A DNA stretch of 64,000 nucleotides from Rhizobiaceae bacterium (GCA_017643495.1 JAEPNK010000001.1:1407623-1471622), one strand, 5' to 3'; shown: positions 7,532 to 15,716, counted from the stretch's first letter. The notes: generated by a model not told the origin, from the sequence alone. A program made the numbers and translations.

Positions 7532-8860
7532 TTGAGTAACGCATTCACAAAACCCTTTGGCCGGTTCGGAAAAATCGCATCCGATCTGCGTATGCCTCAT
7601 CTGCAAGAGGCAGAGTCCACTTCTGGTCAACCATACCTGAATGAAAGCGAACTCGCACTGCTTGCATCGTTTCCCGATGCCGTATCCATGCACAGTGCAT
7701 CCGGGCATTGCGTCTGGACCTCTGCAGCAGCCCGGTCATGTTTCAATATAGAAGACAATCAGCATGGGAGCAGGGCACATGCCTTTGTGGATTGCGTCAA
7801 TCCGCAGGACCGTGTCTCGCTGTTGAAACTGATCAGTGATTGTGCTGACGGGAAAACCCTTTCGTCTCTACAGGTCAGAACAATGGCTGGTGAAGCAGGC
7901 TTGCGTGTACTGGAATGCCGTGCCAGCCGGTTTGAGCGCGGGAACGAGAAAAGCGGCAAGCGACTGGTAATGCTGGTCACGCGTGATGTCACGCGGGAGT
8001 TGGAACGGCTGGACGAAGCACGGAGCCGTGTTGACAGCGCAGAAAGCTCAAATCGCCTTAAAAGCCAATTCATATCAAATGTCAGCCATGAGCTGAGAAC
8101 TCCGCTTAATGCGATTATCGGATTTTCCGAGATGCTGGAGGGTAAGTCCGGGTTGCAATTCAGTGAAGCTGCGAAACTCGAGTATGCCGGATTGATCAGC
8201 CAGTCGGCGAAACACCTTCTCAATGTCATCAATGACATACTGGATGTATCAAAAATCGAGGCAGGCAGGTTCGAAATCACGCCGGAATACTTTGACCCTG
8301 CTGAAGCAACAAATGAGACATTGAAACTGCTACAGCCTGTTGCTCAGCAATCAGGGGTCATTGTGAACTTGTCGATTGACGATGACCTTCCCGATCTCAA
8401 TGCGGACAAACGGGCCTTGAGACAAATCATTATCAATCTGGTCGCCAACGCCATCAAGTTTTCCAGCCATGGCGATGAGATAAATGTACGTCTCTCCCGT
8501 TCAGCCAGAAAAATTCGTCTGGAAATTTCAGACCAGGGCATAGGCATGGACGCGGCGACGGTCGAGAAACTTGGCTCGATGTTTTTTCAGGCACAACAAT
8601 CTTCTGACCGTGAATACGAGGGGACCGGACTTGGCTTGTCTATTGTGAAAGGTCTGGTTGACCTGCATCAGGGTACGGTCCGTTTCGATAGCGCTCCGGG
8701 CAGAGGCACGACTGTGAGGGTTGAATTGCCAATGCAGGCAAGCAGCGGAAAACCGGTTCCTGCTGATCCGGATACCTCTCTCGTCTTTCTGAATGCAAAG
8801 ACAGAAAAGGCTCCGGTTCGCCTTGCACCGTCTCAAAACGAACTGGACAAGACAGGATAA
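7532..8860 (+). CDS. PAS-domain sensor histidine kinase
   Basis: The 442-residue protein has no membrane helix. A PAS-like region spans about residues 40-150 (FPDAVSMHSASGHCVWTSAAA, ending in a PAC-like VTRDVTRELERLDEAR). A coiled linker leads to the HisKA domain with phosphorylatable His186 in NVSHELRTPLNAIIGFSEML. The HATPase_c domain follows: N box IIINLVANAIKFS, G1 DQGIGMD and G2 GTGLGLSIVKGLV. It is a soluble hybrid-less kinase; no response regulator gene is adjacent, so it probably feeds a phosphorelay elsewhere. The best start is TTG at 7532 after a GGGAACAG ribosome site; an ATG at 7592 would trim 20 residues. Four bases separate it from the next gene. Confidence 0.87.
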   Translation: MSNAFTKPFGRFGKIASDLRMPHLQEAESTSGQPYLNESELALLASFPDAVSMHSASGHCVWTSAAARSCFNIEDNQHGSRAHAFVDCVNPQDRVSLLKLISDCADGKTLSSLQVRTMAGEAGLRVLECRASRFERGNEKSGKRLVMLVTRDVTRELERLDEARSRVDSAESSNRLKSQFISNVSHELRTPLNAIIGFSEMLEGKSGLQFSEAAKLEYAGLISQSAKHLLNVINDILDVSKIEAGRFEITPEYFDPAEATNETLKLLQPVAQQSGVIVNLSIDDDLPDLNADKRALRQIIINLVANAIKFSSHGDEINVRLSRSARKIRLEISDQGIGMDAATVEKLGSMFFQAQQSSDREYEGTGLGLSIVKGLVDLHQGTVRFDSAPGRGTTVRVELPMQASSGKPVPADPDTSLVFLNAKTEKAPVRLAPSQNELDKTG

Positions 8861-8863
8861 AGC

Positions 8864-9667
8864 ATGAGTATTCCGCAAAAATTGCTGGCTGCTGCCGTGT
8901 CAATCATTCTCGCCAACCCGTCGGCCGCTGGCGGGACGGTAATCTTCACAACCGGCTTTGCCTTTATCGCTTCCAATGCGATTTACGGACAGGCAGAAAA
9001 CCATCCCTCCCCAATCTACCAGGCACCGGAAAAAACTGCTCGGCGCGGGAACACGGAGAACCCGGTAAAGCCTGTGAGAGTGGAAAAGGCACCCGTTGCA
9101 ACTACCCACCGCGTACTCACGCAACGCATAAGCTTGAAAAACATCCCCGTACCAACGGCAAACCCTGCGCGGCAAGTGCCGGTTTCCAGCCATTCTTCGC
9201 TTGTACGCGATGTGCAGTCTGCATTGGCTGCTGTTGGTCTTTATGAAGGAAAGATCGACGGGATTTTCGGTTCCGGTACCCGGCAGGCAATCATCGATTT
9301 CCAGGAACGGGCAGGCATTCTTCCAACCGGAGAAGCAAGTTACGATCTTCTTTCCGGTATTCGTTCAGCAGGTGCTGTCGCACAGTTGCAGCAGGAAGTA
9401 AGCAGTGAAACGGTCTCTGCCGTTCAAACTGACAGCATTCGTCAGCCAAAGCTTTTGGTTTTTGACACGGAAACCGTGGCGCGGATCCAGACCGGATTGC
9501 GGGACAATTTTGCCGAAGACGGAATTAGCGTGGATGGTTTGCTGGGCAACCAGACAAAAAGCGCCATTCGCAGGTTCCAGGAACGTTTCAAGCTCGAAGC
9601 CAGTGGTGAATTGAACGAGGAAACCATGCAGAAGCTGGTGTCTGTTGGTATAATCAACAGCATCTGA
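8864..9667 (+). CDS. Exported protein with two peptidoglycan-binding domains
   Basis: The 267-residue protein starts with a hydrophobic region (residues 6-35, with alanine-rich stretches) that probably anchors or exports it. A Pro-rich linker follows (residues 45-105). Two PG_binding_1 domains come after it: one at about 110-165 (VQSALAAVGLYEGKIDGIFG, then TRQAIIDFQ) and one at about 203-262 (ISVDGLLGNQTKSAIRRFQ). The domain binds cell-wall peptidoglycan; there is no hydrolase domain, so the protein is likely a wall-binding structural or adaptor factor. It starts 3 bp after the histidine kinase stop and is probably cotranscribed with it, which suggests that the kinase may deal with envelope or division signals. 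Confidence 0.78.
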   Translation: MSIPQKLLAAAVSIILANPSAAGGTVIFTTGFAFIASNAIYGQAENHPSPIYQAPEKTARRGNTENPVKPVRVEKAPVATTHRVLTQRISLKNIPVPTANPARQVPVSSHSSLVRDVQSALAAVGLYEGKIDGIFGSGTRQAIIDFQERAGILPTGEASYDLLSGIRSAGAVAQLQQEVSSETVSAVQTDSIRQPKLLVFDTETVARIQTGLRDNFAEDGISVDGLLGNQTKSAIRRFQERFKLEASGELNEETMQKLVSVGIINSI

Positions 9668-9708
9668 CCTTTTAACGGCTGGTTTCAGGCAATGCGGATG
9701 GCATACAC

Positions 9709-10056
9709 ATGCGTTTGACAACGGCGATCTGGTTCGGCGTATTCATGAGAAATGAAAGCCAACGCGGGGCATTTGTCACGGCCGTGAAGACCGGAGCGCA
9801 GCAGGCCGGTGCAATTTTCGTAATCCATAACCACTTGGACGGCAGCTTCAGCCTGTATGGTCCTGCACCACAGGTTTTCACTATGGATGATGAAACGAGT
9901 GGTGACAGGGTGTTTGAAAAGGTTCTGGACAGGGTCGGGCAGGATGATGTTGATCGCTATCTGGAAAAGCAGAAGAACTTTGACCCCGACTTGTGGATTG
10001 TCGAAACGGAATCAGGCGAAGGCACTCCCAATCTCGTTCTTGCCGATCCTCTCTAG
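9709..10056 (+). CDS. DUF1491 family protein
   Basis: The 115-residue protein fits DUF1491, a family of small cytoplasmic proteins confined mostly to alphaproteobacteria. The start MRLTTAIWFGVFMRN, the central KTGAQQAGAIFVIHNHLDGS and the closing FDPDLWIVETE stretch are the family's conserved blocks. There is no signal peptide. Function is unknown. It lies 41 bp after the peptidoglycan-binding protein gene on the same strand, a neighbourhood conserved in Rhizobiales, and converges on the DUF2336 gene with 21 bp between stops. Confidence 0.83.
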   Translation: MRLTTAIWFGVFMRNESQRGAFVTAVKTGAQQAGAIFVIHNHLDGSFSLYGPAPQVFTMDDETSGDRVFEKVLDRVGQDDVDRYLEKQKNFDPDLWIVETESGEGTPNLVLADPL

Positions 10057-10077
10057 CACACAGAAACCGTGACCTGA

Positions 10078-11295
10078 TCAGGCAACGTTACGTTTGCCAA
10101 ATGCCGAATTGCGGCGGAATTCTTGGGCAGCACGGGTAAGGTTGCGTCGGCGTTCTGCAATGGCAGCACTGAAATGTCCCGCATGTTGAACCGGGCTGGA
10201 TTGGCCACTCCGCGAATTCTCGAAACTGGCACCCATCTGCTCGAAAAACTTGCGGCATTCAAGCTCGCTCAAACGGTCATATTTTTGCATCACAAGCCGG
10301 AACACTTGTGCGTTTCGCCCGATTGAACGGTTAAGCAATAGAAGCATCTTCGAGGCATTGACCTTGCTCAAGCCCAGGGCTCTGAACAGGGACGCCTGCA
10401 TTCCTGCATTGTCTTCTGTCAGAATGGACAGTGTCTGGTCCCGGGGAAGACCGGCTTCCCGGTGTATCACAGCAGCCAGGCCGTCCAGGTCAATTGCCCT
10501 TGCCCGGGTTAGCATTTGCGTTGCCAAAGAGCCTTCAAATGCGACCGTGCCGGCTTCTGGTGCGGATTGCCGTTTACGATCCAGACGGGCCAGCCCGACC
10601 AGTTCATGCGTCAGGTCCCTTGCTGGCGGTTTTGAAGGCATGGGCTCCTGTATTGCGACTGGTGACAGCGTTTCTGCCTGTGTTGCATTTTCAGCCGGCA
10701 CGTTTGCGTTGGTTGCGACGTTTTCCGGTTCGTTACTTTCGGGCATGACAGGCTGGTCAAGAATGGCAAGCAGCTGGTCATTGTTCGCCACACTCGAATT
10801 GCGCCGCAACAGCCTGGCCAGTTTTTTCTCCTCATTGTCGGCTTTCAGCAGACAGTGAAGGGTGGAAACATCCAGATCGTTGCGTCTGGCAATCGCAGAT
10901 GCATGCTGAATCTGCTTTTTCTCGATGATCCGGTTGAGGTCATACGATGTCAGGACAGGTGAAAAGAGCAGTACAGGGGCAGAAATATCAATTTCTTCCA
11001 TGCTGAAATAAATGGCGACTGCTCGCGGAGTGTATGGACTGCGCGACAGGATTTCTGCAACTTTCAGCCTGTCAGAGTGCCCGGTCTTCAGGATCATTAC
11101 ATAAAACATGTCCCGAAAGCGCGTAACTTCGTCACGATCAGGACGGGATTTGGCAGCAAATTCCCGTGAAACTTCCACCAGTGGACTTGTTCTTTGGGTC
11201 GAGCCTCTACGGGGCAATGACAACCTGTTTGGGGCGGATATAGCGGCTTGCGGCATGTAAGGATTCCGTGAAAGCGATTCTTTCACGAAAACCAT
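10078..11295 (-). CDS. DUF2336 domain protein
   Basis: The 405-residue, helix-rich soluble protein matches DUF2336, a family found in alphaproteobacteria. The N-terminal part (residues 30-185) holds helical repeats such as LSRSPYTPRAVAIYFSMEEIDISAPVLLFSP. A Pro/Glu/Ala-rich linker covers about 190-235, and the C-terminal part repeats the fold (IHREAGLPRDQTLSIL, then ALGLSKVNASKMLLLLN). The repeat pattern resembles HEAT-like arrays, suggesting a protein-binding scaffold; no catalytic motif is visible. The start is ATG 11293-11295 behind a GGGTGAG ribosome site. A canonical CtrA box lies 14-28 bp upstream, so cell-cycle control is plausible. Confidence 0.78.
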   Translation of the reverse strand: MVFVKESLSRNPYMPQAAISAPNRLSLPRRGSTQRTSPLVEVSREFAAKSRPDRDEVTRFRDMFYVMILKTGHSDRLKVAEILSRSPYTPRAVAIYFSMEEIDISAPVLLFSPVLTSYDLNRIIEKKQIQHASAIARRNDLDVSTLHCLLKADNEEKKLARLLRRNSSVANNDQLLAILDQPVMPESNEPENVATNANVPAENATQAETLSPVAIQEPMPSKPPARDLTHELVGLARLDRKRQSAPEAGTVAFEGSLATQMLTRARAIDLDGLAAVIHREAGLPRDQTLSILTEDNAGMQASLFRALGLSKVNASKMLLLLNRSIGRNAQVFRLVMQKYDRLSELECRKFFEQMGASFENSRSGQSSPVQHAGHFSAAIAERRRNLTRAAQEFRRNSAFGKRNVA

Positions 11296-11308
11296 CTCAC
11301 CCTATTGA

Positions 11309-11323
11309 TTAACATTCTGTTAA
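11309..11323. promoter_or_regulatory. CtrA box (TTAA-N7-TTAA)
   Basis: The sequence TTAACATTCTGTTAA fits the CtrA consensus exactly and is also a palindrome (TTAACA/TGTTAA). It lies 14 bp upstream of the DUF2336 start and 66 bp upstream of the divergent 59-residue gene, so it could serve either. CtrA is the alphaproteobacterial master cell-cycle and motility regulator. Confidence 0.6.
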
Positions 11324-11388
11324 CCATGTTATCATTTAAATGAAGCGCAGGAGCCTTTACGTGCCGGTCATAAGAACTGGAGTTCATC

Positions 11389-11568
11389 ATGGGCATTGTG
11401 TTGGAGTTTAGTACGAAAAGAAAAAAACCTGTCAAAACAAGTGACTGCGACAGGAAGAAAACCGCTGAGATACTTTTCTTCTCGGGCGTACGATATTCGC
11501 GTGACACAAGTGCCGAACTTGATCACGCGGACGCTGCATCGCAGGATACCGCGCTGGACATCCGGTAA
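11389..11568 (+). CDS. 59-residue conserved-type small protein
   Basis: A short frame with ATG at 11389 behind a GGAG ribosome site (7 bp away) encodes 59 residues. It opens MGIVLEFSTKRKKPVK, has a basic middle, then the hydrophobic-aromatic core AEILFFSGVRYSRD and an acidic tail. The pattern of a basic head, an AEI-L-FF-GVRY core and a polar tail recalls small hypothetical proteins that are widespread in Rhizobiales, though I cannot verify this by search. Function is unknown. It stands alone between the CtrA box and the convergent DUF1254-type gene, with 24 bp to that gene's stop. There is no membrane segment. Confidence 0.62.
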   Translation: MGIVLEFSTKRKKPVKTSDCDRKKTAEILFFSGVRYSRDTSAELDHADAASQDTALDIR

Positions 11569-11592
11569 CCGTCGAAAATTTCAGATTTTTAT

Positions 11593-12141
11593 TTAGCGGG
11601 TTTGGTAGGCAGTACAGCTTGCACTATCAAGGAATTCTTTGGCCTGGTTTTCCAGACTTTCATCCCTGACCAAAGCCCTCAAGACAATGTAGCCCCTGGA
11701 ATTCGTGGTTTCGACAAGGATGGAGGTTTCCACTTCCTCGGGCTGTATCTGGCGTATGTCAGCCATCTGGACCGGATTGACGATTATCAATTCGAGCTTC
11801 TGCTTGATCGCCGTGCGGTCGTTGAGGCTGTAGACAACACGTCCCTGCGCATCAAACACGGATGCCGACCAGAAGCCGGGAGTTGTGTTCCCGGAAATCC
11901 TGACTCCGGCCTCTGACAAATCGTAGCGACATACAGCCTTTCGGAAGAAAGGGTCATGATCCGATATGGTTATGCCCGATGCTGCGTTGAGCGTATCAAA
12001 TTGCAGGTTCGTACCGGAATTCATGATCTTCCGGGCAGCATCGCGTGAGCCGAAATGGGGTATCAGCAGGATCACCACAATGTGGATGATACCGGCCAGC
12101 AACAATCCGCATATTCCCAGATATACTGCGCGGCTCGTCAT
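11593..12141 (-). CDS. DUF1254-type membrane-anchored protein
   Basis: From ATG 12139-12141 the protein has 182 residues; a GTG three codons upstream is also possible. The ATG overlaps the stop of the preceding gene (TGATG), so translation is coupled. One N-terminal membrane helix (VYLGICGLLLAGIIHIVVILLI) anchors a periplasmic domain with the DPFFRKAVCRYDLSEAGVRI and FWSASVFDAQGRVVYSLNDR blocks seen in the DUF1254 members that pair with DUF1214 proteins. A Cys near the C-terminus may bond with that in VCRYD. The two families usually occur together and form a presumed complex of unknown role; fused forms exist in other bacteria. Confidence 0.72.
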   Translation of the reverse strand: MTSRAVYLGICGLLLAGIIHIVVILLIPHFGSRDAARKIMNSGTNLQFDTLNAASGITISDHDPFFRKAVCRYDLSEAGVRISGNTTPGFWSASVFDAQGRVVYSLNDRTAIKQKLELIIVNPVQMADIRQIQPEEVETSILVETTNSRGYIVLRALVRDESLENQAKEFLDSASCTAYQTR

Positions 12142-12719
12142 CACCTGCACCCCAGTCGTTCGATGTCGGGCATGGTCGGTGCAATGAGACCGGCATTGCT
12201 GGTAATCGGAGTATCATACAGGCGAAACACCAGCCGGAATTCACCTTTCTCTCCAAGCGGCACCCAGTTTCCAGCCTGTGGAATGCGGCTAATGTGTATG
12301 CTGAAGCTGCCATCCGGGAAACGGTTGGTCTGGCCGGAGAATATGGCCGGAACCAGCCGCTCTCCAGCATCTACGAGTTCGCCGTCCGGTCCATAGGCTG
12401 CCAGTGTCCACAGTCTTGCGGTCGAGGTTTTGCCACTGACGACATAATCGCATGCCTGCCTCAGCTTGCTGCCGGAACTGTCTGTCAGTGCTTCAAAAGT
12501 AAGGCCTTCAGCTGCACCCAGCGGAATGGACCCGTCTGCGGTTGTGCGGGCGATCGTATATGGATCGATTTCAGCGCCACCGACAAACGGCCATGCAGAC
12601 CAGGGCCCGACATTGATGGCACCCAGCCCGTAGGTTCGCTGGATAAGATAGGACGCACTCAAACCACCGAGTACAAAACCGATAACCAGAACGATCAGGA
12701 TTTTTGCAAGGATACGCAT
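12141..12719 (-). CDS. DUF1214 domain protein, membrane-anchored
   Basis: The 192-residue protein has an N-terminal membrane helix (ILAKILIVLVIGFVLGGLSASYLI) and a periplasmic DUF1214 domain. Diagnostic blocks are WPFVGGAEIDPYTIARTTADG, the DSSGSKLRQACDYVVSG segment and FRLVFRLYDTPITSNAGLI near the end. DUF1214 has a beta-rich fold; its biochemical role is not established. It is the first gene of a coupled pair with the DUF1254-type gene, whose ATG overlaps this stop. A class A penicillin-binding protein gene lies 62 bp upstream on the same strand, so an envelope role is reasonable but unproven. Confidence 0.82.
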   Translation of the reverse strand: MRILAKILIVLVIGFVLGGLSASYLIQRTYGLGAINVGPWSAWPFVGGAEIDPYTIARTTADGSIPLGAAEGLTFEALTDSSGSKLRQACDYVVSGKTSTARLWTLAAYGPDGELVDAGERLVPAIFSGQTNRFPDGSFSIHISRIPQAGNWVPLGEKGEFRLVFRLYDTPITSNAGLIAPTMPDIERLGCR

Positions 12720-12781
12720 TTTGGGGCCAGATCAGGACAGATGCCGGTTGGTGATAGCAAAGACTTGCATGGAATACAGGC

Positions 12782-14971
12782 TCATTGTGCAACTACATGG
12801 TCTGAGGGCGCGCCGGCAACCTGCTTGGATCTGGTAAGGGGTTTTGCGTTCCGCAACAACCGTTCGATTTCCTGAAGCTTTTGTTCAGCCTCCTTGCTCA
12901 GCAGCTTGGGGCGCACCGCGACCGTATCCGGATCATCCTCGATTTCCGGGCTGATCAACTGGCGGTCATCCTCACTGCCAGGCAGGGGATTGTCGATATA
13001 GGGAATCGGACGCAACTCGATATTGCGATGAGCATAACTCATGAAGCGTTGCCATGTCATGGCAGGCAGGCGGCCGCCTGTAAGACGGCGGGTTGACTGA
13101 TAATTGTCGTTTCCAAACCACACAGCAGATACGTAGTTTCCCGTGTATCCAATGAACCAGGCATCCCGGTAGGCTTGGGTCGTTCCGGTCTTGCCAGCCG
13201 AACGTATGCCGTCCAGTGCCGCCCGGCGCGCTGTTCCCCATTCGGGAATCTGAACCATCATCCGGTTCATCGCCGAGACCGTTGATTCCTTCAAAACTTG
13301 GGGGGAGGCGCTCTTCTCCTCGCGCCGGTCGTAGAGAACGTTGTCCTCCATGTCGAGAATCTGCGTAATGCCGAACTCGTCCATTCTTGTTCCGCCATTC
13401 ATGAAGGTTCCGTACCCTGCAGTCATTTCCATGACGGTCAGCCCATTGGCACCAAGGACCATTGGCGGGTTGACCACCATTTCGGATTCAACTCCCATGG
13501 AGCGAACGGTTTCCATCAGTCGGTCACCGCCAAGCTGTTGCAATCCGTCCCGTCCGAGATAGAGCTTGACCGGAACAGTATTGATGGATTTCACAAGAGC
13601 GGTTGTGAAATCCGTGCGTCCCCGGAAGCCGCCACTGTAGTTGCGGGGGCACCATGATTTTCCGAAGCGATTGACGCAGACACTGCCATCCGTCACCCGG
13701 GTTTTCTCGTCATATCCAAAGTTTTCTATGGATGACGCATATACAAAAGGTTTGAACGATGAGCCGGGCTGGCGCTTTGATTTGGTGGCGCGGTTGAACT
13801 GGCTCTGACCGTAGTCACGGCCACCTACCATGGCGCGAACGGCACCTTCATAATCCATGACAACCATCGCAGCTTCCCGAACACCGTACTGGTTTCCGAA
13901 TTGGCGCAGATGGGTTTCAATCGAATCCTCCGCCGCTTTCTGCAGGTCAAGGTCAACCGTCGTTTTGACAACCAGCACACGATCGGGAAACTTGGTGCCA
14001 AGGCGCTGTACTTCTTCATAGGCCCAATCCATGAAGTAGTTCGGACCTTCAAGGTCATTGCGTTCTACGACCTTGGCCGGTTCACGCCGTGCCCTTATGA
14101 CCTGGCCTTCGGTCATGAAGCCTGCCTGTACCATATTGGTAAGCACTTCATTCGCCCGGGCCCGGGCAGCCGGGAGATTGATGTGCGGGGCGTATTTGCC
14201 GGGTGCCTTGTACAATCCGGCAAGCATGGCAGCTTCCGCCAGGTTTACATCCTTGATGTTCTTGTCGAAATAATATTGGGAAGCCGCTGCAATCCCGAAA
14301 TTCCCCCCGCCCATATATGCCCTGTCGATATAGAGCTTGAGGATTTCCTTCTTTTCCAGGTTCGCTTCCAGCCACAGGGAAAGGAAGGCCTCCTTGATCT
14401 TGCGTTCCAGTGTTCTCTCGTTTGTGAGGAAAAGGTTCTTGGCCAATTGTTGCGTAATCGTGCTGCCACCCTGGACAACAGAGTTCGCGCGCACATTCTC
14501 TGCTAGTGCGCGGGATAGGCCGAAAAAGTCTATTCCGAAATGTTCAAAAAACCGCCGGTCTTCTGTTGCCAGCACGGCCTTGATGAAATGGTCTGGCAGG
14601 ACATCCAGTTCCTCGGCGGTATTTTGGCGTATTCCCCGCCGGCCGATTATCTTTCCGTTGCGATCGAGGAAGGTGACCGAATAATCACCCTGGTTGCGCC
14701 AGTCCTTGCGGGTTTCCTCAAAGGCGGGTAACGCCAGCGCCAGCATGGCAATTGCACCGACCAACGCCAGTGTTACAGCCTCATCGGCAATTTCCACCAG
14801 AAACTTCTTGAAGCCTGAAACCCTGAACCGGCGGAAAAAGATCGTTACGCTTTCCCACCATTCTCCGGTGCTGTTGAAAAAATCATAGATTGACGAATCG
14901 ATGAGGGAATCGAAGTCGAGGAGCTTGTTCCAGCCCTTTCCCTTTTTCGATCTGCCGAACGGATCCTTCAA
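12782..14971 (-). CDS. Class A penicillin-binding protein (transglycosylase/transpeptidase)
   Basis: The 729-residue bifunctional enzyme polymerises and cross-links peptidoglycan in the periplasm. A cytoplasmic head of about 65 residues precedes one membrane helix (VTLALVGAIAMLALALPAF). The GT51 transglycosylase domain shows EDRRFFEHFGID, GGSTITQQLAKNLFL, RKIKEAFLSLWLE and KKEILKLYIDRAYMGGG. The transpeptidase domain has catalytic Ser404 in SSFK, the SxN motif KSINTVP and KTGTTQAYRD. Length and layout fit the PBP1A-family proteins of Rhizobiales that carry a long N-terminal cytoplasmic part. The C-terminal tail is charged and disordered. It may supply septal or lateral wall synthesis; the sequence does not say which. 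Confidence 0.92.
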   Translation of the reverse strand: MKDPFGRSKKGKGWNKLLDFDSLIDSSIYDFFNSTGEWWESVTIFFRRFRVSGFKKFLVEIADEAVTLALVGAIAMLALALPAFEETRKDWRNQGDYSVTFLDRNGKIIGRRGIRQNTAEELDVLPDHFIKAVLATEDRRFFEHFGIDFFGLSRALAENVRANSVVQGGSTITQQLAKNLFLTNERTLERKIKEAFLSLWLEANLEKKEILKLYIDRAYMGGGNFGIAAASQYYFDKNIKDVNLAEAAMLAGLYKAPGKYAPHINLPAARARANEVLTNMVQAGFMTEGQVIRARREPAKVVERNDLEGPNYFMDWAYEEVQRLGTKFPDRVLVVKTTVDLDLQKAAEDSIETHLRQFGNQYGVREAAMVVMDYEGAVRAMVGGRDYGQSQFNRATKSKRQPGSSFKPFVYASSIENFGYDEKTRVTDGSVCVNRFGKSWCPRNYSGGFRGRTDFTTALVKSINTVPVKLYLGRDGLQQLGGDRLMETVRSMGVESEMVVNPPMVLGANGLTVMEMTAGYGTFMNGGTRMDEFGITQILDMEDNVLYDRREEKSASPQVLKESTVSAMNRMMVQIPEWGTARRAALDGIRSAGKTGTTQAYRDAWFIGYTGNYVSAVWFGNDNYQSTRRLTGGRLPAMTWQRFMSYAHRNIELRPIPYIDNPLPGSEDDRQLISPEIEDDPDTVAVRPKLLSKEAEQKLQEIERLLRNAKPLTRSKQVAGAPSDHVVAQ

Positions 14972-15100
14972 TTGCCGGGTTCCTTTGTATGACTTGTGGT
15001 TTTTCAGCTATGTAATCTATACGAGAGTCCAGGGAATTTGAATGCTTTTTACTTCACCAGTTTGCAATCCGCTGCGTATCCGGACAGACAAAGTTACAAA

Positions 15101-15571
15101 ATGAAGAAAAAACCCTTCTGGGAAACCAAAACGCTCGAAGAGATGAGCGACACTGAATGGGAATCGTTGTGCGATGGCTGCGGACGATGCTGCCTGAACA
15201 AGCTTGAAGATTGGGAAACCGGCGAAATTTACTGGACGGATATTGGTTGCGAACTGCTTGATTGTGAAACTTGCCGGTGCCGTGATTATGCCAACCGTCA
15301 GGACATTGTGCCCGATTGCATAAGATTGACCCCTGAACAGGTGCGAACCATTACCTGGTTGCCGCCTACCTGTGCATACCGGCGGATAAGGGATGGGCAG
15401 GGGTTACATCCATGGCATCCACTGGTTTCAGGTGATCCGCAGAGCGTGCATCGCGCAGGCATAAGTGTGCGTGGCCGCGCGGTGCCTGATACAGGCATAA
15501 CTCCCGAAAACTATGAAGACCACCTTGTGGATTGGCCGGATGAGGGCTGGGAACCGGAAAATTCAAAATAA
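15101..15571 (+). CDS. YcgN family cysteine-cluster protein (UPF0260)
   Basis: The 156-residue protein is rich in conserved cysteines: CDGCGRCC near the start, then [21 protein letters not shown] and PTCAYRRI. This spacing is the CxxCxxCC family (YcgN/UPF0260), thought to bind a metal or Fe-S cluster; its role is unknown. [19 protein letters not shown] is the other conserved block. The start is ATG 15101 (MKKKPFW); an upstream in-frame ATG at 14996 adds an unlikely leader. It diverges from the penicillin-binding protein gene. It ends two bases before the AT-rich motif that precedes the GTA promoter, so it is the host flank of the cluster. Confidence 0.87.
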   Translation: MKKKPFWETKTLEEMSDTEWESLCDGCGRCCLNKLEDWETGEIYWTDIGCELLDCETCRCRDYANRQDIVPDCIRLTPEQVRTITWLPPTCAYRRIRDGQGLHPWHPLVSGDPQSVHRAGISVRGRAVPDTGITPENYEDHLVDWPDEGWEPENSK

Positions 15572-15572
15572 T

Positions 15573-15586
15573 AGGAATTTATTCTT
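15573..15586. promoter_or_regulatory. Copy of the gafY-upstream palindrome at the GTA promoter
   Basis: AGGAATTTATTCTT differs at one base from the reverse complement of the perfect palindrome at 5102-5115. Its last two bases are the first two of the -35 hexamer TTGACA. A protein bound here would touch RNA polymerase at the -35 region, either as activator or as repressor. Confidence 0.42.
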
Positions 15587-15613
15587 GACACCGAAACGGT
15601 CTTGAGGTAGGTT
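15585..15613 (+). promoter_or_regulatory. Sigma-70-type promoter of the GTA cluster
   Basis: A perfect -35 hexamer TTGACA (15585-15590) is separated by exactly 17 bp from TAGGTT (15608-15613), four of six matches to TATAAT. Transcription would start near 15620. It is the only good promoter between the YcgN-type gene and the first GTA gene. Confidence 0.6.
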
Positions 15614-15619
15614 CTTTAT

Positions 15620-15716
15620 ATGGTCGAAGAAGTGCGGCAAAACATGACGTGCTTTGACAGGCCTTCATGATATCTCAACAAACCCATTGTCGGCTTTGGT
15701 CGGCAGTGGGTTTTTT
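15620..15716 (+). ncRNA. Candidate GTA leader transcript / terminated small RNA
   Basis: A transcript begun at the promoter above would be about 97 nt before it reaches the intrinsic terminator. It holds a 16-codon frame (15620-15670) whose ATG sits at the predicted start site, so it would be leaderless. The RNA could be a stand-alone sRNA, an attenuated leader that needs anti-termination, or both. No known sRNA family was recognised. Confidence 0.4.
15681..15716 (+). terminator. Intrinsic terminator in the GTA leader
   Basis: The arm AACCCATTGTCGG (15681-15693) pairs with 15700-15712 through about 12-13 base pairs, including G-U wobbles, around a 6-nt loop. Six T residues (15711-15716) follow. 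It lies between the promoter and the first GTA gene, so the structural genes should be off unless polymerase reads through. Confidence 0.75.

Noticed and set aside
7329-7535. A 68-codon frame before the PAS kinase
   Set aside because: It begins inside the nested dyad and ends over the kinase start, with no ribosome site or recognisable composition.
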